The notes under the pieces: model-generated
Databases searched by the model: none
Told to the model about the DNA's origin: nothing
Seen by the model: the letters and a program-made list of their open reading frames with translations, nothing else
Program-made: the position numbers and the translations under genes
In this document: one piece after another, positions 43,754 through 53,912 of the stretch
Position numbering within the stretch: position 1 is the stretch's first letter
Layout of the letters: every line of letters starts with the position of its first letter
Assembly: GCA_002345565.1 (NCBI GenBank)
Contig: DDVS01000002.1
Coordinates: 417,605 to 481,604, forward strand
Direction of reading: 5' to 3'
Length of the DNA stretch: 64,000 nucleotides
DNA from: Flavobacteriales bacterium UBA2306
GTDB taxonomy: Bacteria > Bacteroidota > Bacteroidia > Flavobacteriales > Weeksellaceae

Positions 43754-44391
43754 GAAGGTAAATATCCATTGTAATTAACATAAATTATCCCAGACATTAT
43801 GAGTCCCAGAATAATTGGTATTAATAAAGATTCTGAACGATAGGGAAGTTTTTTGATGGTTTCTATCCAAATAAAATAAATAATAAGAGAGCCTAAAATA
43901 GTGAATAATAACTCTGGACTCTTTCGATAACTGGTGAACTCTTTATCTGTTTTCATCTTGTACATCAGTGAAATTCCAAAATATTGAACGACAGTATATA
44001 TCAATCCAAGAAAAATAATACCAAATCCGTCTTTGTATTTTTTTAATTTGAAACAATTCAAACCGAGTAAAATTGCTCCAGAGATAAAGCCAAAGAAAAA
44101 ACTGAAAAAGACAATTAATCCTCTGGAATGTAAACGAATAGCATTGATGTCTTCTGTAATGTAATCTTTTTGCAATTCTTGTTCATCGATCTTTTTTAGC
44201 TCTTCAGCCTCTTTTTTCTTTGTAATGATTTCTTGAATACGAAGTTTGTCTTCATCAGAAAAATGTTTTCCTCTTTTTTCTAGTATTTCAAAAGCAATTT
44301 GGACTGCTTCGGGAACAAAGCGGTTGTCTTCTTTCAGATATTTTTCGAGCTCGTTATTGGAGAGCTTTTTTAAGACGTTTCTATTAACCAT
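43726..44391 (-). CDS. Unrecognised membrane protein with cytoplasmic N-terminal helix bundle
   Basis: I do not recognise this family. The protein (221 aa) starts with a charged helical segment (LKKLSNNELEKYLKEDNRF, then EILEKRGKHFSDEDKLRIQ), similar in style to short sequences found before membrane helices in Bacteroidota hypothetical proteins. The C-terminal part has about four or five membrane segments (LIVFFSFFFGFISGAILLG, FGIIFLGLIYTVVQYFG, LLFTILGSLIIYFIW, LLIPIILGLIMSGIIYV). The last 28 bases overlap the end of the methyltransferase gene in antisense. It lies downstream of metG behind a terminator. Confidence 0.7.
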   Translation of the reverse strand: MVNRNVLKKLSNNELEKYLKEDNRFVPEAVQIAFEILEKRGKHFSDEDKLRIQEIITKKKEAEELKKIDEQELQKDYITEDINAIRLHSRGLIVFFSFFFGFISGAILLGLNCFKLKKYKDGFGIIFLGLIYTVVQYFGISLMYKMKTDKEFTSYRKSPELLFTILGSLIIYFIWIETIKKLPYRSESLLIPIILGLIMSGIIYVNYNGYLPSYFLVSFAK

Positions 44392-44397
44392 TATGTA

Positions 44398-44427
44398 AGA
44401 AAAATGGGCACTAAAAAATGCCCATTT
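44398..44427 (-). terminator. Terminator after metG
   Basis: AAATGGGCA (44402-44410) pairs with TGCCCATTT (44419-44427); the left A-rich flank forms the U run on the minus strand. Confidence 0.88.
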
Positions 44428-44446
44428 GTATATTTGAAATTAAAAA

Positions 44447-46480
44447 TTACCCAATCTCGATTCCGTTTTCCACCGTTTCATCAGGCGTTACGAAAGATAA
44501 TTTTCCGTCAGGTTTTGTTGTCAATAAAAACATTCCTTGAGATTCTATTCCACGGATTTTTCTTGGCGCAAGATTTAATAAAATCATTACTTGCTTTCCA
44601 ATCAATTCTTCTGGAGAAAAGCTTTCTGCAACACCGGAAACAACCGTTCTGATGTCCACACCTGTATCCACTTTGAACTTCAATAATTTGTCTGCTTTCT
44701 CTACTTTTTCAGCTTCAAGGATGGTAGCAATTCTAAGGTCGATTTTAGAAAAATCATCAAATTGAATTTCGTCTTTCATAGGATTGGCGTTAGGATTGGT
44801 TTTCTTGTTATTTTGTTTGGTGTTTTCTAATTTTTGGATTTGAGCCTCAATCACATCATCTTCGATTTTCGAGAAAAGAAGAGAAGCTTCATTGATTTGA
44901 TGTCCGCTTTCAATCAAGATGTTTTTGGTTTCAACATCGTTCCAGTCAGATTTCTGAACATTGAACATATTCAATAATTTTTCTGAACTGAAAGGCATAA
45001 ATGGTTCTGACAACTGACCTAAAGCCACAGCAATCTGCGCTCCAATGAATAGAGAATTCGCCGCTTTTTCAGGTTGGTCTTTGATTGTTTTCCAAGGCTC
45101 TTCTGTCTGAAGAAACTGATTTCCGAATCTTGCTAAATTCATCAACGCTGACAAAGCATTTCGGAACTCGAAGTTATCCAAGAAAGTTCCGATTTCTTTT
45201 GCTGCTTTTTTGATTTCGTTTAATTCCTCGGCATTGTTATTTCCTTCAGGGACAACTCCGTTGTAATATTTGTGACTCAAAACCGCAACTCTGTTGATGA
45301 AATTTCCAAAAATCCCAACCAACTCAGAATTGTTTTTGGTTTGGAAATCTTTCCAAGTGAAGTTGTTATCTTTAGTTTCCGGAGCAGATGAAAGCAATGC
45401 ATATCTCAACACATCCTGCTGACCCGGGAAATCCTCAACATATTCGTGTGCCCAAACCGCCCAGTTTCTTGAAGTTGAGATTTTTTCATTTTCAAGATTA
45501 AGGAATTCGAAAGCAGGAACATTTTTCGGCATAATATAATCGCCGTGAGCCTTCATCATACTTGGGAAAATGATACAATGAAAAACGATATTATCCTTTC
45601 CTATGAAATGTATCAAATCAGAATTTTCGTTTTGCCAATAATCTTTCCAGTCTTTTCCGTTTTTCTCAGCCCATTCCTGAGTAAAAGAGATGTAACCGAT
45701 TGGCGCATCAAACCATACATAAAGCACTTTTCCTTCTGCATTTGGAAGTGGAACAGGAACGCCCCAATTCAAATCTCTGGTCATTGCACGAGGTTTCAGT
45801 CCGTCATTCAACCAGGATTTTACTTGTCCGTAAACATTGGTTTTCCAGTCGTCTTTGTGACCTTCTATAATCCATTCGTTCAAGAAATCTTCGTATTCAT
45901 TCAAAGGAAGATACCAGTTTTTGGTTTCTTTAAGAACAGGAACATTGCCGCTCAACATCGATTTTGGATTAATCAACTCCGATGGAGAAAGGGTAGAACC
46001 ACATTTCTCACATTGGTCACCATAAGCATTTTCGTTACCACAATTAGGGCAAGTACCCACGATGTATCGGTCAGCCAAGAATTCGTTGGCTTGCTCGTCA
46101 AAATATTGTTCAGAAACTTCTTCGGTGAATTTTCCTTTATTATATAGTGTCTTGAAAAAATCCTGACTTACATCGTAATGCTTTTTGGATGTCGTTCTGG
46201 AGTATTCGTCAAAAGAGATTCCTAAATCGGAGAAAGATTGTTTGATAATCCCGTGGTATTTGTCCACAATATCCTGCGGTGTTACGCCTTCTTTTTTTGC
46301 TCTGATGGTAATCGGAATCCCGTGTTCATCCGAACCGCAAATAAAAGCGACATCTTTTCCCGTTCTTCTCTGGAATCTTGCGTAGACATCCGCCGGAATG
46401 TAAACACCCGCCAAATGCCCTATATGAACCGGCCCGTTGGCGTAAGGCAAAGCGGCGGTAATCATTTTTTTGTTTGACAT
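44447..46480 (-). CDS. metG: Methionyl-tRNA synthetase
   Basis: The protein (677 aa) is a class I synthetase. The HIGH motif is in PYANGPVHIGHLAGVY, and the KMSKS loop appears as NEKISTSRNWAVW (KISTS). The zinc knuckle has two CxxC pairs (TCPNCGNENAYGDQCEKCG). A C-terminal EMAP/Trbp111-type tRNA-binding domain (DFSKIDLRIATILEAEKVEKA) makes it the long dimeric form. Length and domain order are normal. A candidate -7 box on the minus strand (complement of CAAAATTA, 46503-46510) precedes the start. Confidence 0.97.
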   Translation of the reverse strand: MSNKKMITAALPYANGPVHIGHLAGVYIPADVYARFQRRTGKDVAFICGSDEHGIPITIRAKKEGVTPQDIVDKYHGIIKQSFSDLGISFDEYSRTTSKKHYDVSQDFFKTLYNKGKFTEEVSEQYFDEQANEFLADRYIVGTCPNCGNENAYGDQCEKCGSTLSPSELINPKSMLSGNVPVLKETKNWYLPLNEYEDFLNEWIIEGHKDDWKTNVYGQVKSWLNDGLKPRAMTRDLNWGVPVPLPNAEGKVLYVWFDAPIGYISFTQEWAEKNGKDWKDYWQNENSDLIHFIGKDNIVFHCIIFPSMMKAHGDYIMPKNVPAFEFLNLENEKISTSRNWAVWAHEYVEDFPGQQDVLRYALLSSAPETKDNNFTWKDFQTKNNSELVGIFGNFINRVAVLSHKYYNGVVPEGNNNAEELNEIKKAAKEIGTFLDNFEFRNALSALMNLARFGNQFLQTEEPWKTIKDQPEKAANSLFIGAQIAVALGQLSEPFMPFSSEKLLNMFNVQKSDWNDVETKNILIESGHQINEASLLFSKIEDDVIEAQIQKLENTKQNNKKTNPNANPMKDEIQFDDFSKIDLRIATILEAEKVEKADKLLKFKVDTGVDIRTVVSGVAESFSPEELIGKQVMILLNLAPRKIRGIESQGMFLLTTKPDGKLSFVTPDETVENGIEIG

Positions 46481-46911
46481 TTTTAATTGAAAATTTGAGA
46501 TGCAAAATTACGATTTTTCATTTTAAAAATCACCATTACGAATTTAATTGTGTTTGATGAAAAGTGTTCTGATTTTAATAATTTTAAATGCTCTATTTTT
46601 GTTAATGTTGTGTTCATATTTATTAATATAGGTTTAATTTTGGTTAATTTAGAATAAAATTTTGCTAAACATTTGTTTAAAAATATGTTAAAATTTAACA
46701 TCGGGTAAAAAAGGGGATAAGTTATAATATGTCTGATTACTAATATTTTACATGTTTTTACTGGTGTTTTAATATTAAGTTTTAGCTGGTTAATCTTAAA
46801 ATTTAAAATTATTTTAACAGAATGTCGAAAATTTTATAAATTGCAAAAGAAGATATTGATGATATCTACAGAAATTGAAAATAATATATAAACCTTAAAA
46901 ATTTATTTTTT
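46481..46911 (+). promoter_or_regulatory. Divergent region upstream of the starch locus
   Basis: This 431-base AT-rich gap separates metG and susC. It contains two close palindromes, TAAACA-TT-TGTTTA (46666-46679) and ATGTTAAA-A-TTTAACAT (46685-46701), plausible operator sites. The box AACCTTAAAAATTTA (46891-46905) sits 6 bases before the GTG start and is shared with two other genes of the locus. No gene was found in it. Confidence 0.5.
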
Positions 46912-49635
46912 GTGAAAAACTATAATGTACTAAAAATTGCTCCAGCATTTCTATTGCTCGGATCAATGTTACATGCACAACAAAATGATTCGGTGAAAAA
47001 AGAAACCGAGATCGAACAAGTGGTGCTCATAGGTTATGGTAAGCAGAAGAAGACCGATGTAACAGGTTCTATCACTTCTGTAACAGCCAAGGATTTTAAT
47101 TCCGGTGCCAACTCTCCTGCACAATTAATCCAAGGTAAAACGCCTGGTGTTACAATTGTGAATAACAGTGGAGCGCCAGGCGCTGGAGCTTCTATCAGGA
47201 TTAGGGGAATTGGATCGCTGAATGGCTCACAAGCACCTTTAATTGTAATTGACGGAGTTCCACAGGATTTTAGTGGCATTAGTGGAGCATCAGATCCATT
47301 ATCATTAATCAATCCTAATGACATCCAGAGTTTTGATATTTTAAAAGATGCATCTGCAACGGCAATCTATGGTAACAGAGCTTCTAACGGGGTTATTCTA
47401 ATTACTACGAAACAAGGATCTGCTGGAAAGCTAAAAGTTAACTTTTCTACGATGATGTCTGTTTCTACAAAAATGGATAATGTACCTGTCTTGGAGGGAG
47501 ATCAATACCGTGATTTTGTTAATAGCTTTGCGAATGATACCTATAAAGCTTATCTGGGTACAGCTAACACAAACTGGCAAAACCAAATTTATCAAGAAGC
47601 TTGGGGAACAGATAATAACCTGGCTTTATCCGGCGGAATCAAAGGACTGCCATACAGATTATCTCTAGGGTACAATGACCAAAATGGTATTGTAAAAACA
47701 AATACTTTTAAAAGAACTTCCGTAGGGTTAAATTTAAATCCAAAATTCTTTGACAACCACTTAACGGTTAATATCAATGGAAAAGGAACATTTACAGAAA
47801 ATCGTTTTCCTGCGGGTGGCGTAATTGGAAGTGCTACTTATTTTGATCCTACACAGAATATTTATTCTGGAAACTCAAATTATGGAGGCTACTATGAATG
47901 GCTACTGAATAATGGTCTAAATGTAAACTCCAATGCAAACCCACTGGGACAGCTAGAGGCGGTAAGAGATATGTCGTCTGTATGGAGAGGCTTAGGGAAT
48001 ATCCAGTTAGATTATAAATTTCACTTTCTTCCAGAGCTTCATTTTAATGTGAATGCAGGTTATGATTATGCGAAAGGAGAAGGTTTTACAAGCATAGATC
48101 CAACATATAAATCTGGATTTGCAATTCTAGGATCTAATAGAGATTATACAATTGAGAAGAAAAACAAATTGTTGGAAACTTATTTTAATTATACCAAAAA
48201 TATCACGGCAATAGACACCAATGTAGATATTACTGCGGGTTACTCTTATCAGGATTTTCAGACACAGGCTCCTTATATTGTAACACTTCAGGGGAATGGT
48301 CAAACTGCAAGCCCGGTAAATCAAGTGGACAAAAAGTTGGTTTTGCTTTCTTTCTATGGTAGAGGTATTTTTACAATTGCCAATAAATATATCTTGTCTG
48401 CATCTATCAGAAGAGACGGATCTTCCAGATTTTATAACGGGACGAGAGATAACTTATGGGGGAACTTCCCGGGAATTTCCTTAGCTTGGAAAATCAATGA
48501 AGAAAACTTTTTGAAAGATTCTGGTGTCAGCACCCTTAAACTAAGAGCAGGATGGGGGAAAACCGGGAATCAAGAGTTAGGAGATAATTATTATACTTCT
48601 TTTGCAAACTATTCTCCTAGTGTGCAAGGTGCAGAATATCAATTTGGTACGCAATATTATTATATGCTGAGACCAGATATTTATAATCCATTATTAACTT
48701 GGGAAACAACCACAACTCAAAACTTAGGAATTGATTATGGATTTGCAAAAAACAGAGTTTTCGGATCCATCGATATTTACCAAAAGAAAGCTAAAAATCT
48801 GTTGGTAGATGCACCCATTGCAGCAGGAGATTTGAGTAATCATAATATCCTAAATGCCGGAGATATGACTACCAATGGTATTGAAGGTTCTATTACAGTG
48901 GTTCCAATTAAAAAAGAAAATACAACTTGGGAAATATCATTTAATGCCACCCATTATAAATCTGAGATTACTAATCTTGTACAAGGTGCAGATGATTCTT
49001 ATTTTATAGCAACGGGAGGTATATCCGGAGGTGTAGGAAACACAATTCAGGCTCATGCAGTAGGATATAATCCTTACTCTTTCCGTGTATATCAGCAAGT
49101 TTATGGCGCTAATGGAAAACCTTTGGATGGCGTATATGTTGATAGAAACGGCGATGGAATTATTAATTCCGACGATATGTATTACTACAAATCCAATCAG
49201 CCAGATGTAACTTTAGGTTTTAATACCAAATTCACTTACAAAAATTGGGATGCTAGCCTAAGCGCAAGAGCCGTTATTGGAAATTATGTTTATAATAATG
49301 CCGCCTCCAACAGTTCTCTTGCATCTGCTGCTACCAATAATTACCTGCAAAATGTTTATTATACCACTGCGGAATACAGATTTTCTACCCCACAATTATT
49401 CTCTGATATTTTTATAGAAAACGCTTCATTTTTTAGATTAGATAATCTTAATGTAGGCTATAGTTTTAAAGATATTTTTGCACCAGGCAGTAGCCTTAGA
49501 GTTTATGGAATGGCACAAAATGTTTTTGTCATTACAAAATATACCGGTGTAGATCCAGAAGTTTTTGGAGGTATTGACAATGGTTATTATCAAATGCCAA
49601 GAGTTTACTCTCTAGGTTTTAATTTTAATTTTTAA
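46912..49635 (+). CDS. SusC-like TonB-dependent outer-membrane receptor (starch locus)
   Basis: The protein (907 aa) is the TonB-dependent transporter of the locus. It starts at GTG with a signal peptide (MKNYNVLKIAPAFLLLGSML). A TonB-box-like stretch (EIEQVVLIGYGKQKKTD) follows almost immediately, then the plug (ASIRIRGIGSLNG, PLIVIDGVPQDF, DILKDASATAIYGNRASNG) and a 22-strand barrel to the terminal FNFNF. It lacks the N-terminal carboxypeptidase-regulatory-like domain usual in SusC homologues. It imports maltooligosaccharides captured by the SusD partner, whose gene begins 10 bases downstream. Confidence 0.94.
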   Translation: MKNYNVLKIAPAFLLLGSMLHAQQNDSVKKETEIEQVVLIGYGKQKKTDVTGSITSVTAKDFNSGANSPAQLIQGKTPGVTIVNNSGAPGAGASIRIRGIGSLNGSQAPLIVIDGVPQDFSGISGASDPLSLINPNDIQSFDILKDASATAIYGNRASNGVILITTKQGSAGKLKVNFSTMMSVSTKMDNVPVLEGDQYRDFVNSFANDTYKAYLGTANTNWQNQIYQEAWGTDNNLALSGGIKGLPYRLSLGYNDQNGIVKTNTFKRTSVGLNLNPKFFDNHLTVNINGKGTFTENRFPAGGVIGSATYFDPTQNIYSGNSNYGGYYEWLLNNGLNVNSNANPLGQLEAVRDMSSVWRGLGNIQLDYKFHFLPELHFNVNAGYDYAKGEGFTSIDPTYKSGFAILGSNRDYTIEKKNKLLETYFNYTKNITAIDTNVDITAGYSYQDFQTQAPYIVTLQGNGQTASPVNQVDKKLVLLSFYGRGIFTIANKYILSASIRRDGSSRFYNGTRDNLWGNFPGISLAWKINEENFLKDSGVSTLKLRAGWGKTGNQELGDNYYTSFANYSPSVQGAEYQFGTQYYYMLRPDIYNPLLTWETTTTQNLGIDYGFAKNRVFGSIDIYQKKAKNLLVDAPIAAGDLSNHNILNAGDMTTNGIEGSITVVPIKKENTTWEISFNATHYKSEITNLVQGADDSYFIATGGISGGVGNTIQAHAVGYNPYSFRVYQQVYGANGKPLDGVYVDRNGDGIINSDDMYYYKSNQPDVTLGFNTKFTYKNWDASLSARAVIGNYVYNNAASNSSLASAATNNYLQNVYYTTAEYRFSTPQLFSDIFIENASFFRLDNLNVGYSFKDIFAPGSSLRVYGMAQNVFVITKYTGVDPEVFGGIDNGYYQMPRVYSLGFNFNF

Positions 49636-49645
49636 TAAAAGAAAA

Positions 49646-51229
49646 ATGATACATAAAAAATTTAAAATATTAGCATTAGCAGCAGTTTTAGGACTTGTTT
49701 CTGTTACCACATCTTGTGTTAGTGACTTAGAGCAAGAACCAAGAATTGGAATGACATCATCCAGTCTTTTCAGCGATTTTAATAATTATCCTAATGCTTT
49801 GGCAAAAGTTTACGGTGGATTTGCCAACGGTGGACAAGAAGCTAATGGAGGTAATACAGATATTAATGGTATAGACGGAAACTTTTCTCAATACACCAGA
49901 ATGATATTTACAATGCAGGAATTACCAACAGACGAAGCTGTTATTGCTTGGAATGATGGTAACTTGCATACCATGCACAAAATGACTTGGGATTCTTCCA
50001 ATGAATTTATTGGAGGAGCATATTACAGAATTTTCACCCAGATTGCAACATCTAATGAATTCCTGAGAAATATGACAGACGAAAAGTTAGCTTCTAATAA
50101 TATTACAGGTGATAATCTTATTCAGGCCAAATACATGAGGGCAGAAGCTAGATTTCTAAGAGCATTGTCTTATTATTATGCACTAGACTTATTTGGAAAC
50201 GTACCATTTGTGGATGAATCTTATTTACCTGGTTCTGTAACCCCTCCAAAAAGAATTACAAGAGCAGAATTATTTACTTTTGTTGAATCAGAACTATTGG
50301 CTGTTGCAGGAGATTTGAAAGCACCAAAATCCAATGAATACGGAAGAGCAGATCAGGCTGCAGCTTGGTCATTATTGGCTAGATTATATCTCAATTCTAA
50401 AGTTTACAATGGAACAGATCATTACAATGATGTCATTACATATTGTAATAAAGTAATCCAGTCTGGATATTCTCTTAAATCAAAATACAGTGATTTATTC
50501 TTAGCAGATAATGATAAAAATAACCCGGAAGTGATTTTCCCAATTACATTTGATGGGGTACACATTCAAACATCCGGCGGAACTACCTATTTGGTACACG
50601 CTGCTGTGGGTGGAACAATGCCCGCAGAATCCATGTTCGGTATCAATGGTGGATGGGGCGGTCTGCGCACAACCAAATCCTTCGTCGGATTATTCAACAA
50701 TTCTAGCGATCAAAGAGGGAATTTCTATACCGATGGTCAATCTCTTGAAATTAACGATTTGACTAATTTTAATGACGGTTATGCCTATGTTAAATATAAA
50801 AATTTAACAAGCACTGGTGCAGCAGGTACAGACATTGGAAAGAATTTTTGTGATGCAGATATTCCTATCTTCAGACTTGCAGATATTTATCTGATGTATG
50901 CCGAAGCAACATTAAGAGGCGGAAATGGAAATATGTCAACTGCGCTTAAATATGTTAATGATATAAGAACAAGAGCAGGATATACTTCAACTCTATCTTC
51001 CATTAACTTAGATTTTATTCTTGATGAAAGAGCAAGAGAACTAGGCTGGGAAATGACCAGAAGGACAGACCTTATCCGTTACGGTAAATTTACAACGGCT
51101 TCTTATTTATGGCCTTGGAAAGGAAATGTAAAAGATGGTGCTGCCGTGGCAGATTACAGAAATCTTTATCCGATTCCTGCAAAAGATATTATTGCTAATC
51201 CTAATCTTGTCCAGAATCCTGGATACTAA
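49646..51229 (+). CDS. SusD/RagB-family starch-binding outer-membrane lipoprotein
   Basis: The protein (527 aa) has a lipobox (LGLVSVTTSCVSD) and the SusD fold: an early helical block (FNNYPNALAKVYGGFANGG), a TPR region with KYMRAEARFLRALSYYYALDLFG and a C-terminal block RARELGWEMTRRTDLIRYG typical of RagB/SusD proteins. It caps the SusC barrel and binds starch or maltooligosaccharide at the cell surface. Immediate linkage to susC and to the SusE/F-type genes supports assignment to a glycan utilisation locus. Confidence 0.95.
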   Translation: MIHKKFKILALAAVLGLVSVTTSCVSDLEQEPRIGMTSSSLFSDFNNYPNALAKVYGGFANGGQEANGGNTDINGIDGNFSQYTRMIFTMQELPTDEAVIAWNDGNLHTMHKMTWDSSNEFIGGAYYRIFTQIATSNEFLRNMTDEKLASNNITGDNLIQAKYMRAEARFLRALSYYYALDLFGNVPFVDESYLPGSVTPPKRITRAELFTFVESELLAVAGDLKAPKSNEYGRADQAAAWSLLARLYLNSKVYNGTDHYNDVITYCNKVIQSGYSLKSKYSDLFLADNDKNNPEVIFPITFDGVHIQTSGGTTYLVHAAVGGTMPAESMFGINGGWGGLRTTKSFVGLFNNSSDQRGNFYTDGQSLEINDLTNFNDGYAYVKYKNLTSTGAAGTDIGKNFCDADIPIFRLADIYLMYAEATLRGGNGNMSTALKYVNDIRTRAGYTSTLSSINLDFILDERARELGWEMTRRTDLIRYGKFTTASYLWPWKGNVKDGAAVADYRNLYPIPAKDIIANPNLVQNPGY

Positions 51230-51242
51230 TTTATTTCCAAAA

Positions 51243-52367
51243 ATGAAGACAAATATTTTAAATAAAATAAGCATTGCATTCTTAGCAATCATAGCGCTGG
51301 TATCTTGTGACGACCGAGAAATAGTCACTGTTGATAACACAGCCAATCCTATTGTAATGGACTTGTCTGCTAAAACATTGTTTCTGGATCAGAATTTTCC
51401 GGACAATCCTGCATTGACCGTTAGCTGGTCTGCTGCGGGCTATTCTGTTCCGGTTTCTGTGAATTATACTGTAGAAGTTTCTGCCGATGAAAAATTTACC
51501 ACGCCCACAGAAATTAGCAAAATTACAGAGTCTAATAAAACAGTGACTTACACAGTAAGCCAGATGAATACAGCAGCCCAGGGAATAGGTCTGGTTCCAG
51601 ATGTACAAGCCAAAATGTATCTTAGAATTAAATCTTATCTGGGTAACGGTAGTCTGGAATCTGTTTCCAACGTTACTTCTTTAATGATTACACCTTACAA
51701 ATTGGTGTACCCGGATTTCTACCTGGTAGGTGCAGCCTCTTATGTAGGGTGGACAGCAACTTCTGCTCAAGTTTTATATAAAGTGGATAATAAGTCTATG
51801 ATTTATACTTATCTGGAAAAAGATCAGAATTTTAGATTCTTAGGGCAAAAAGATTGGAGTCCGCTAAACTATAGTATAGATGAAAGTGGTACAGATGAAG
51901 CTAGTAAATACTTCAAATCTACCTCTTCTAATATTGTTTTTGCTGATCATGAGAACATGAAGTTTACAGGAGAAACAGGTATTTATAAAATCATTATTAA
52001 TGCAGATAAAAATACAAAATCTCTAGACGCTACAGCTTCTCCGGTTCCGGGATTTGATATTCCACAAATTTATCTGGTGGGCAATGTAGCGGGCAATGGA
52101 TGGTCTGCAGAAAATGCCATCTTTATGACAAAAACCGGCGTAGGAATCTTTGAGTATACAACGACACTGCCTGCAGATGCAGAGTTCAAGTTTCTAGGTC
52201 AGCAATCTTTTGGTGCTCTGGATTGGGGTAATATCTCCGGAGATGGTAATACCGGTTTTCTAGGACCGAAAGGAGATAATGGTAATATCAAATTTCCAGG
52301 CGATGGATCTACTTATAAAATTACCATTAATGTTAAAGCGGGTACTTACACGGTTATTAAACAATAA
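51243..52367 (+). CDS. SusE-like outer-membrane starch-binding lipoprotein
   Basis: The protein (374 aa) has a lipobox (FLAIIALVSCDDRE). An N-terminal Ig-like SusE domain (LTVSWSAAGYSVPVSVNYTVE) is followed by two similar starch-binding modules, each with a YLVG(A/N) start and a Trp pair (FYLVGAASYVGWTAT and IYLVGNVAGNGWSAE), ending in TYTVIKQ. The open frame runs back into susD, but ATG 51243 gives the lipoprotein signal. SusE and SusF proteins hold starch at the cell surface and do not hydrolyse it. Confidence 0.85.
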   Translation: MKTNILNKISIAFLAIIALVSCDDREIVTVDNTANPIVMDLSAKTLFLDQNFPDNPALTVSWSAAGYSVPVSVNYTVEVSADEKFTTPTEISKITESNKTVTYTVSQMNTAAQGIGLVPDVQAKMYLRIKSYLGNGSLESVSNVTSLMITPYKLVYPDFYLVGAASYVGWTATSAQVLYKVDNKSMIYTYLEKDQNFRFLGQKDWSPLNYSIDESGTDEASKYFKSTSSNIVFADHENMKFTGETGIYKIIINADKNTKSLDATASPVPGFDIPQIYLVGNVAGNGWSAENAIFMTKTGVGIFEYTTTLPADAEFKFLGQQSFGALDWGNISGDGNTGFLGPKGDNGNIKFPGDGSTYKITINVKAGTYTVIKQ

Positions 52368-52382
52368 TTAATTATTAAGAAA

Positions 52383-53807
52383 ATGAAAAATATTATAAAA
52401 TTATTTTTAGCATCATTAGTTATTGCTTTTGTGGTAGTATCTTGTACAGACGATGCAGACAGAGACTGGACTTCGCAAGAAGCTAGTTTTAAACTTTACA
52501 ATCCCATTTCCGGATCTACAGTGCTTTATGAAACAATGAAGTCCAACCCATTTACTTTATCTTGGGAATCTGTAGGAAGTGGAAACTATTCAGTAGTATT
52601 ATCGGCAACAGAAGATTTTGCAACAAAAACAGAGTTGGGAACTTCTACAGCTAATACTTTTACAACAACCATCGGTGATTTTAATACAAAATTATTAAAA
52701 GCAGGATTTTCTCCTTTTACTCCGCAGACAGTTTATCTAAGAGTAGAAAAAGGTTCAGAATTATCTAATAGTATTAATTTTACTGTTACTGCATATCCTG
52801 TTGCTGGTCCTATAATAACTGCACCGGCAGGAGGAAGTGTAATACTTCTTAATTCATCTAACCAGGCAGCTGTTGCAACCACAGTAACTTGGAGTGATTA
52901 TGCAAACTACGGCGCTGCAGTAAGCTATAAAGTAGAAATTGCTAAAAAAGGCAGTTCCACATTTTTGTCTCTGGGAGAAGTTACAATCCCAAGTCCAAAT
53001 CCAAATAATATTGCAAAATCGTTGGCGGTTAGTACCGAAGATCTTAACACAGCTGCCATCAATGCTGGTGGAGTTGTAGGCACACAAGCAGATTTTGATC
53101 TTAGAATTACAGCAAAAACAAGTTTCTCTACACCAAGCATAGAGCTAAAATCAGAATTGTCCGGCATTAAATTGACGCCTTATAAATTAGAGTTTGTAAA
53201 TCTTTATCTGGTAGGTGATGCAACAGCCGCTGAGTGGAATAATTCAACTACCAATGAGAATATGTATCCACTATTGGGAGATCATTCTGTTAACTCAGCA
53301 TACAGTTACACAGGATATTTCAAAACAGGTGGTTTCAAACTGATAAAAGAAAAGGGTAGCTGGAATAGCCAATATGGCGCAGGTTCCGCAGCAGGAACAT
53401 TAAGCACAGACGGCGGATCTGGTAATATTAACGTTGCCACAGCGGGTTATTATAAATTTACAGCAGATGTTGCAACATTAACCTATACTTTGGTTCCTGT
53501 TTCCACACCTGGTAGCGCTTTTCCTACAGTAGGTATTATCGGAGACGCTACGCCTAATTCCTGGAATTCTAGTACAGCGATGACTAAGTCTGCTTTTGAC
53601 CCTCATGTTTGGTATATTACCAATGTAACGCTTACAGCAGGCGAATTGAAATTCCGTGCTAACGACTCTTGGGATGTTAACTGGGGTAGTGGTGATGAAG
53701 ATTTTGGTACAGCTACTTCCGGAGGTTCAAATATCCCCGTAAAAGCTGGAACATACAATATTTATTTTAATGATTACTCTGGAGCTTATTCCTTAATCAA
53801 ACAATAA
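52383..53807 (+). CDS. SusF/SusE-like outer-membrane starch-binding lipoprotein
   Basis: The protein (474 aa) has a lipobox (LVIAFVVVSCTDD), a SusE-type Ig-like domain (NPFTLSWESVGSGNYSVVLS), a second beta domain (GSVILLNSSNQAAVATTVTW) and two C-terminal starch-binding modules (VNLYLVGDATAAEWNNS and VGIIGDATPNSWNSST, ending in YSLIKQ). The last residues YSLIKQ match the YTVIKQ tail of its neighbour, which indicates duplication. It is the last gene of the susCDEF unit and is followed by a terminator. Confidence 0.85.
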   Translation: MKNIIKLFLASLVIAFVVVSCTDDADRDWTSQEASFKLYNPISGSTVLYETMKSNPFTLSWESVGSGNYSVVLSATEDFATKTELGTSTANTFTTTIGDFNTKLLKAGFSPFTPQTVYLRVEKGSELSNSINFTVTAYPVAGPIITAPAGGSVILLNSSNQAAVATTVTWSDYANYGAAVSYKVEIAKKGSSTFLSLGEVTIPSPNPNNIAKSLAVSTEDLNTAAINAGGVVGTQADFDLRITAKTSFSTPSIELKSELSGIKLTPYKLEFVNLYLVGDATAAEWNNSTTNENMYPLLGDHSVNSAYSYTGYFKTGGFKLIKEKGSWNSQYGAGSAAGTLSTDGGSGNINVATAGYYKFTADVATLTYTLVPVSTPGSAFPTVGIIGDATPNSWNSSTAMTKSAFDPHVWYITNVTLTAGELKFRANDSWDVNWGSGDEDFGTATSGGSNIPVKAGTYNIYFNDYSGAYSLIKQ

Positions 53808-53823
53808 TAGATCATATCAAATT

Positions 53824-53857
53824 AAATAACCGATTGCTATAATCGGTTATTTTTTTA
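53824..53857 (+). terminator. Terminator after the susCDEF unit
   Basis: AAATAACCGATT (53824-53835) pairs with AATCGGTTATTT (53841-53852) and a T run follows. Confidence 0.92.
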
Positions 53858-53912
53858 TTGTTACTTAACCAGACTTTTTTTATCTTGTAAACCAATATAA
53901 ACCTTATAAAAA

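Noticed and set aside
45545..46147. 200-codon antisense frame within metG
   Set aside because: metG motifs are intact on the other strand; the length is explained by codon bias.
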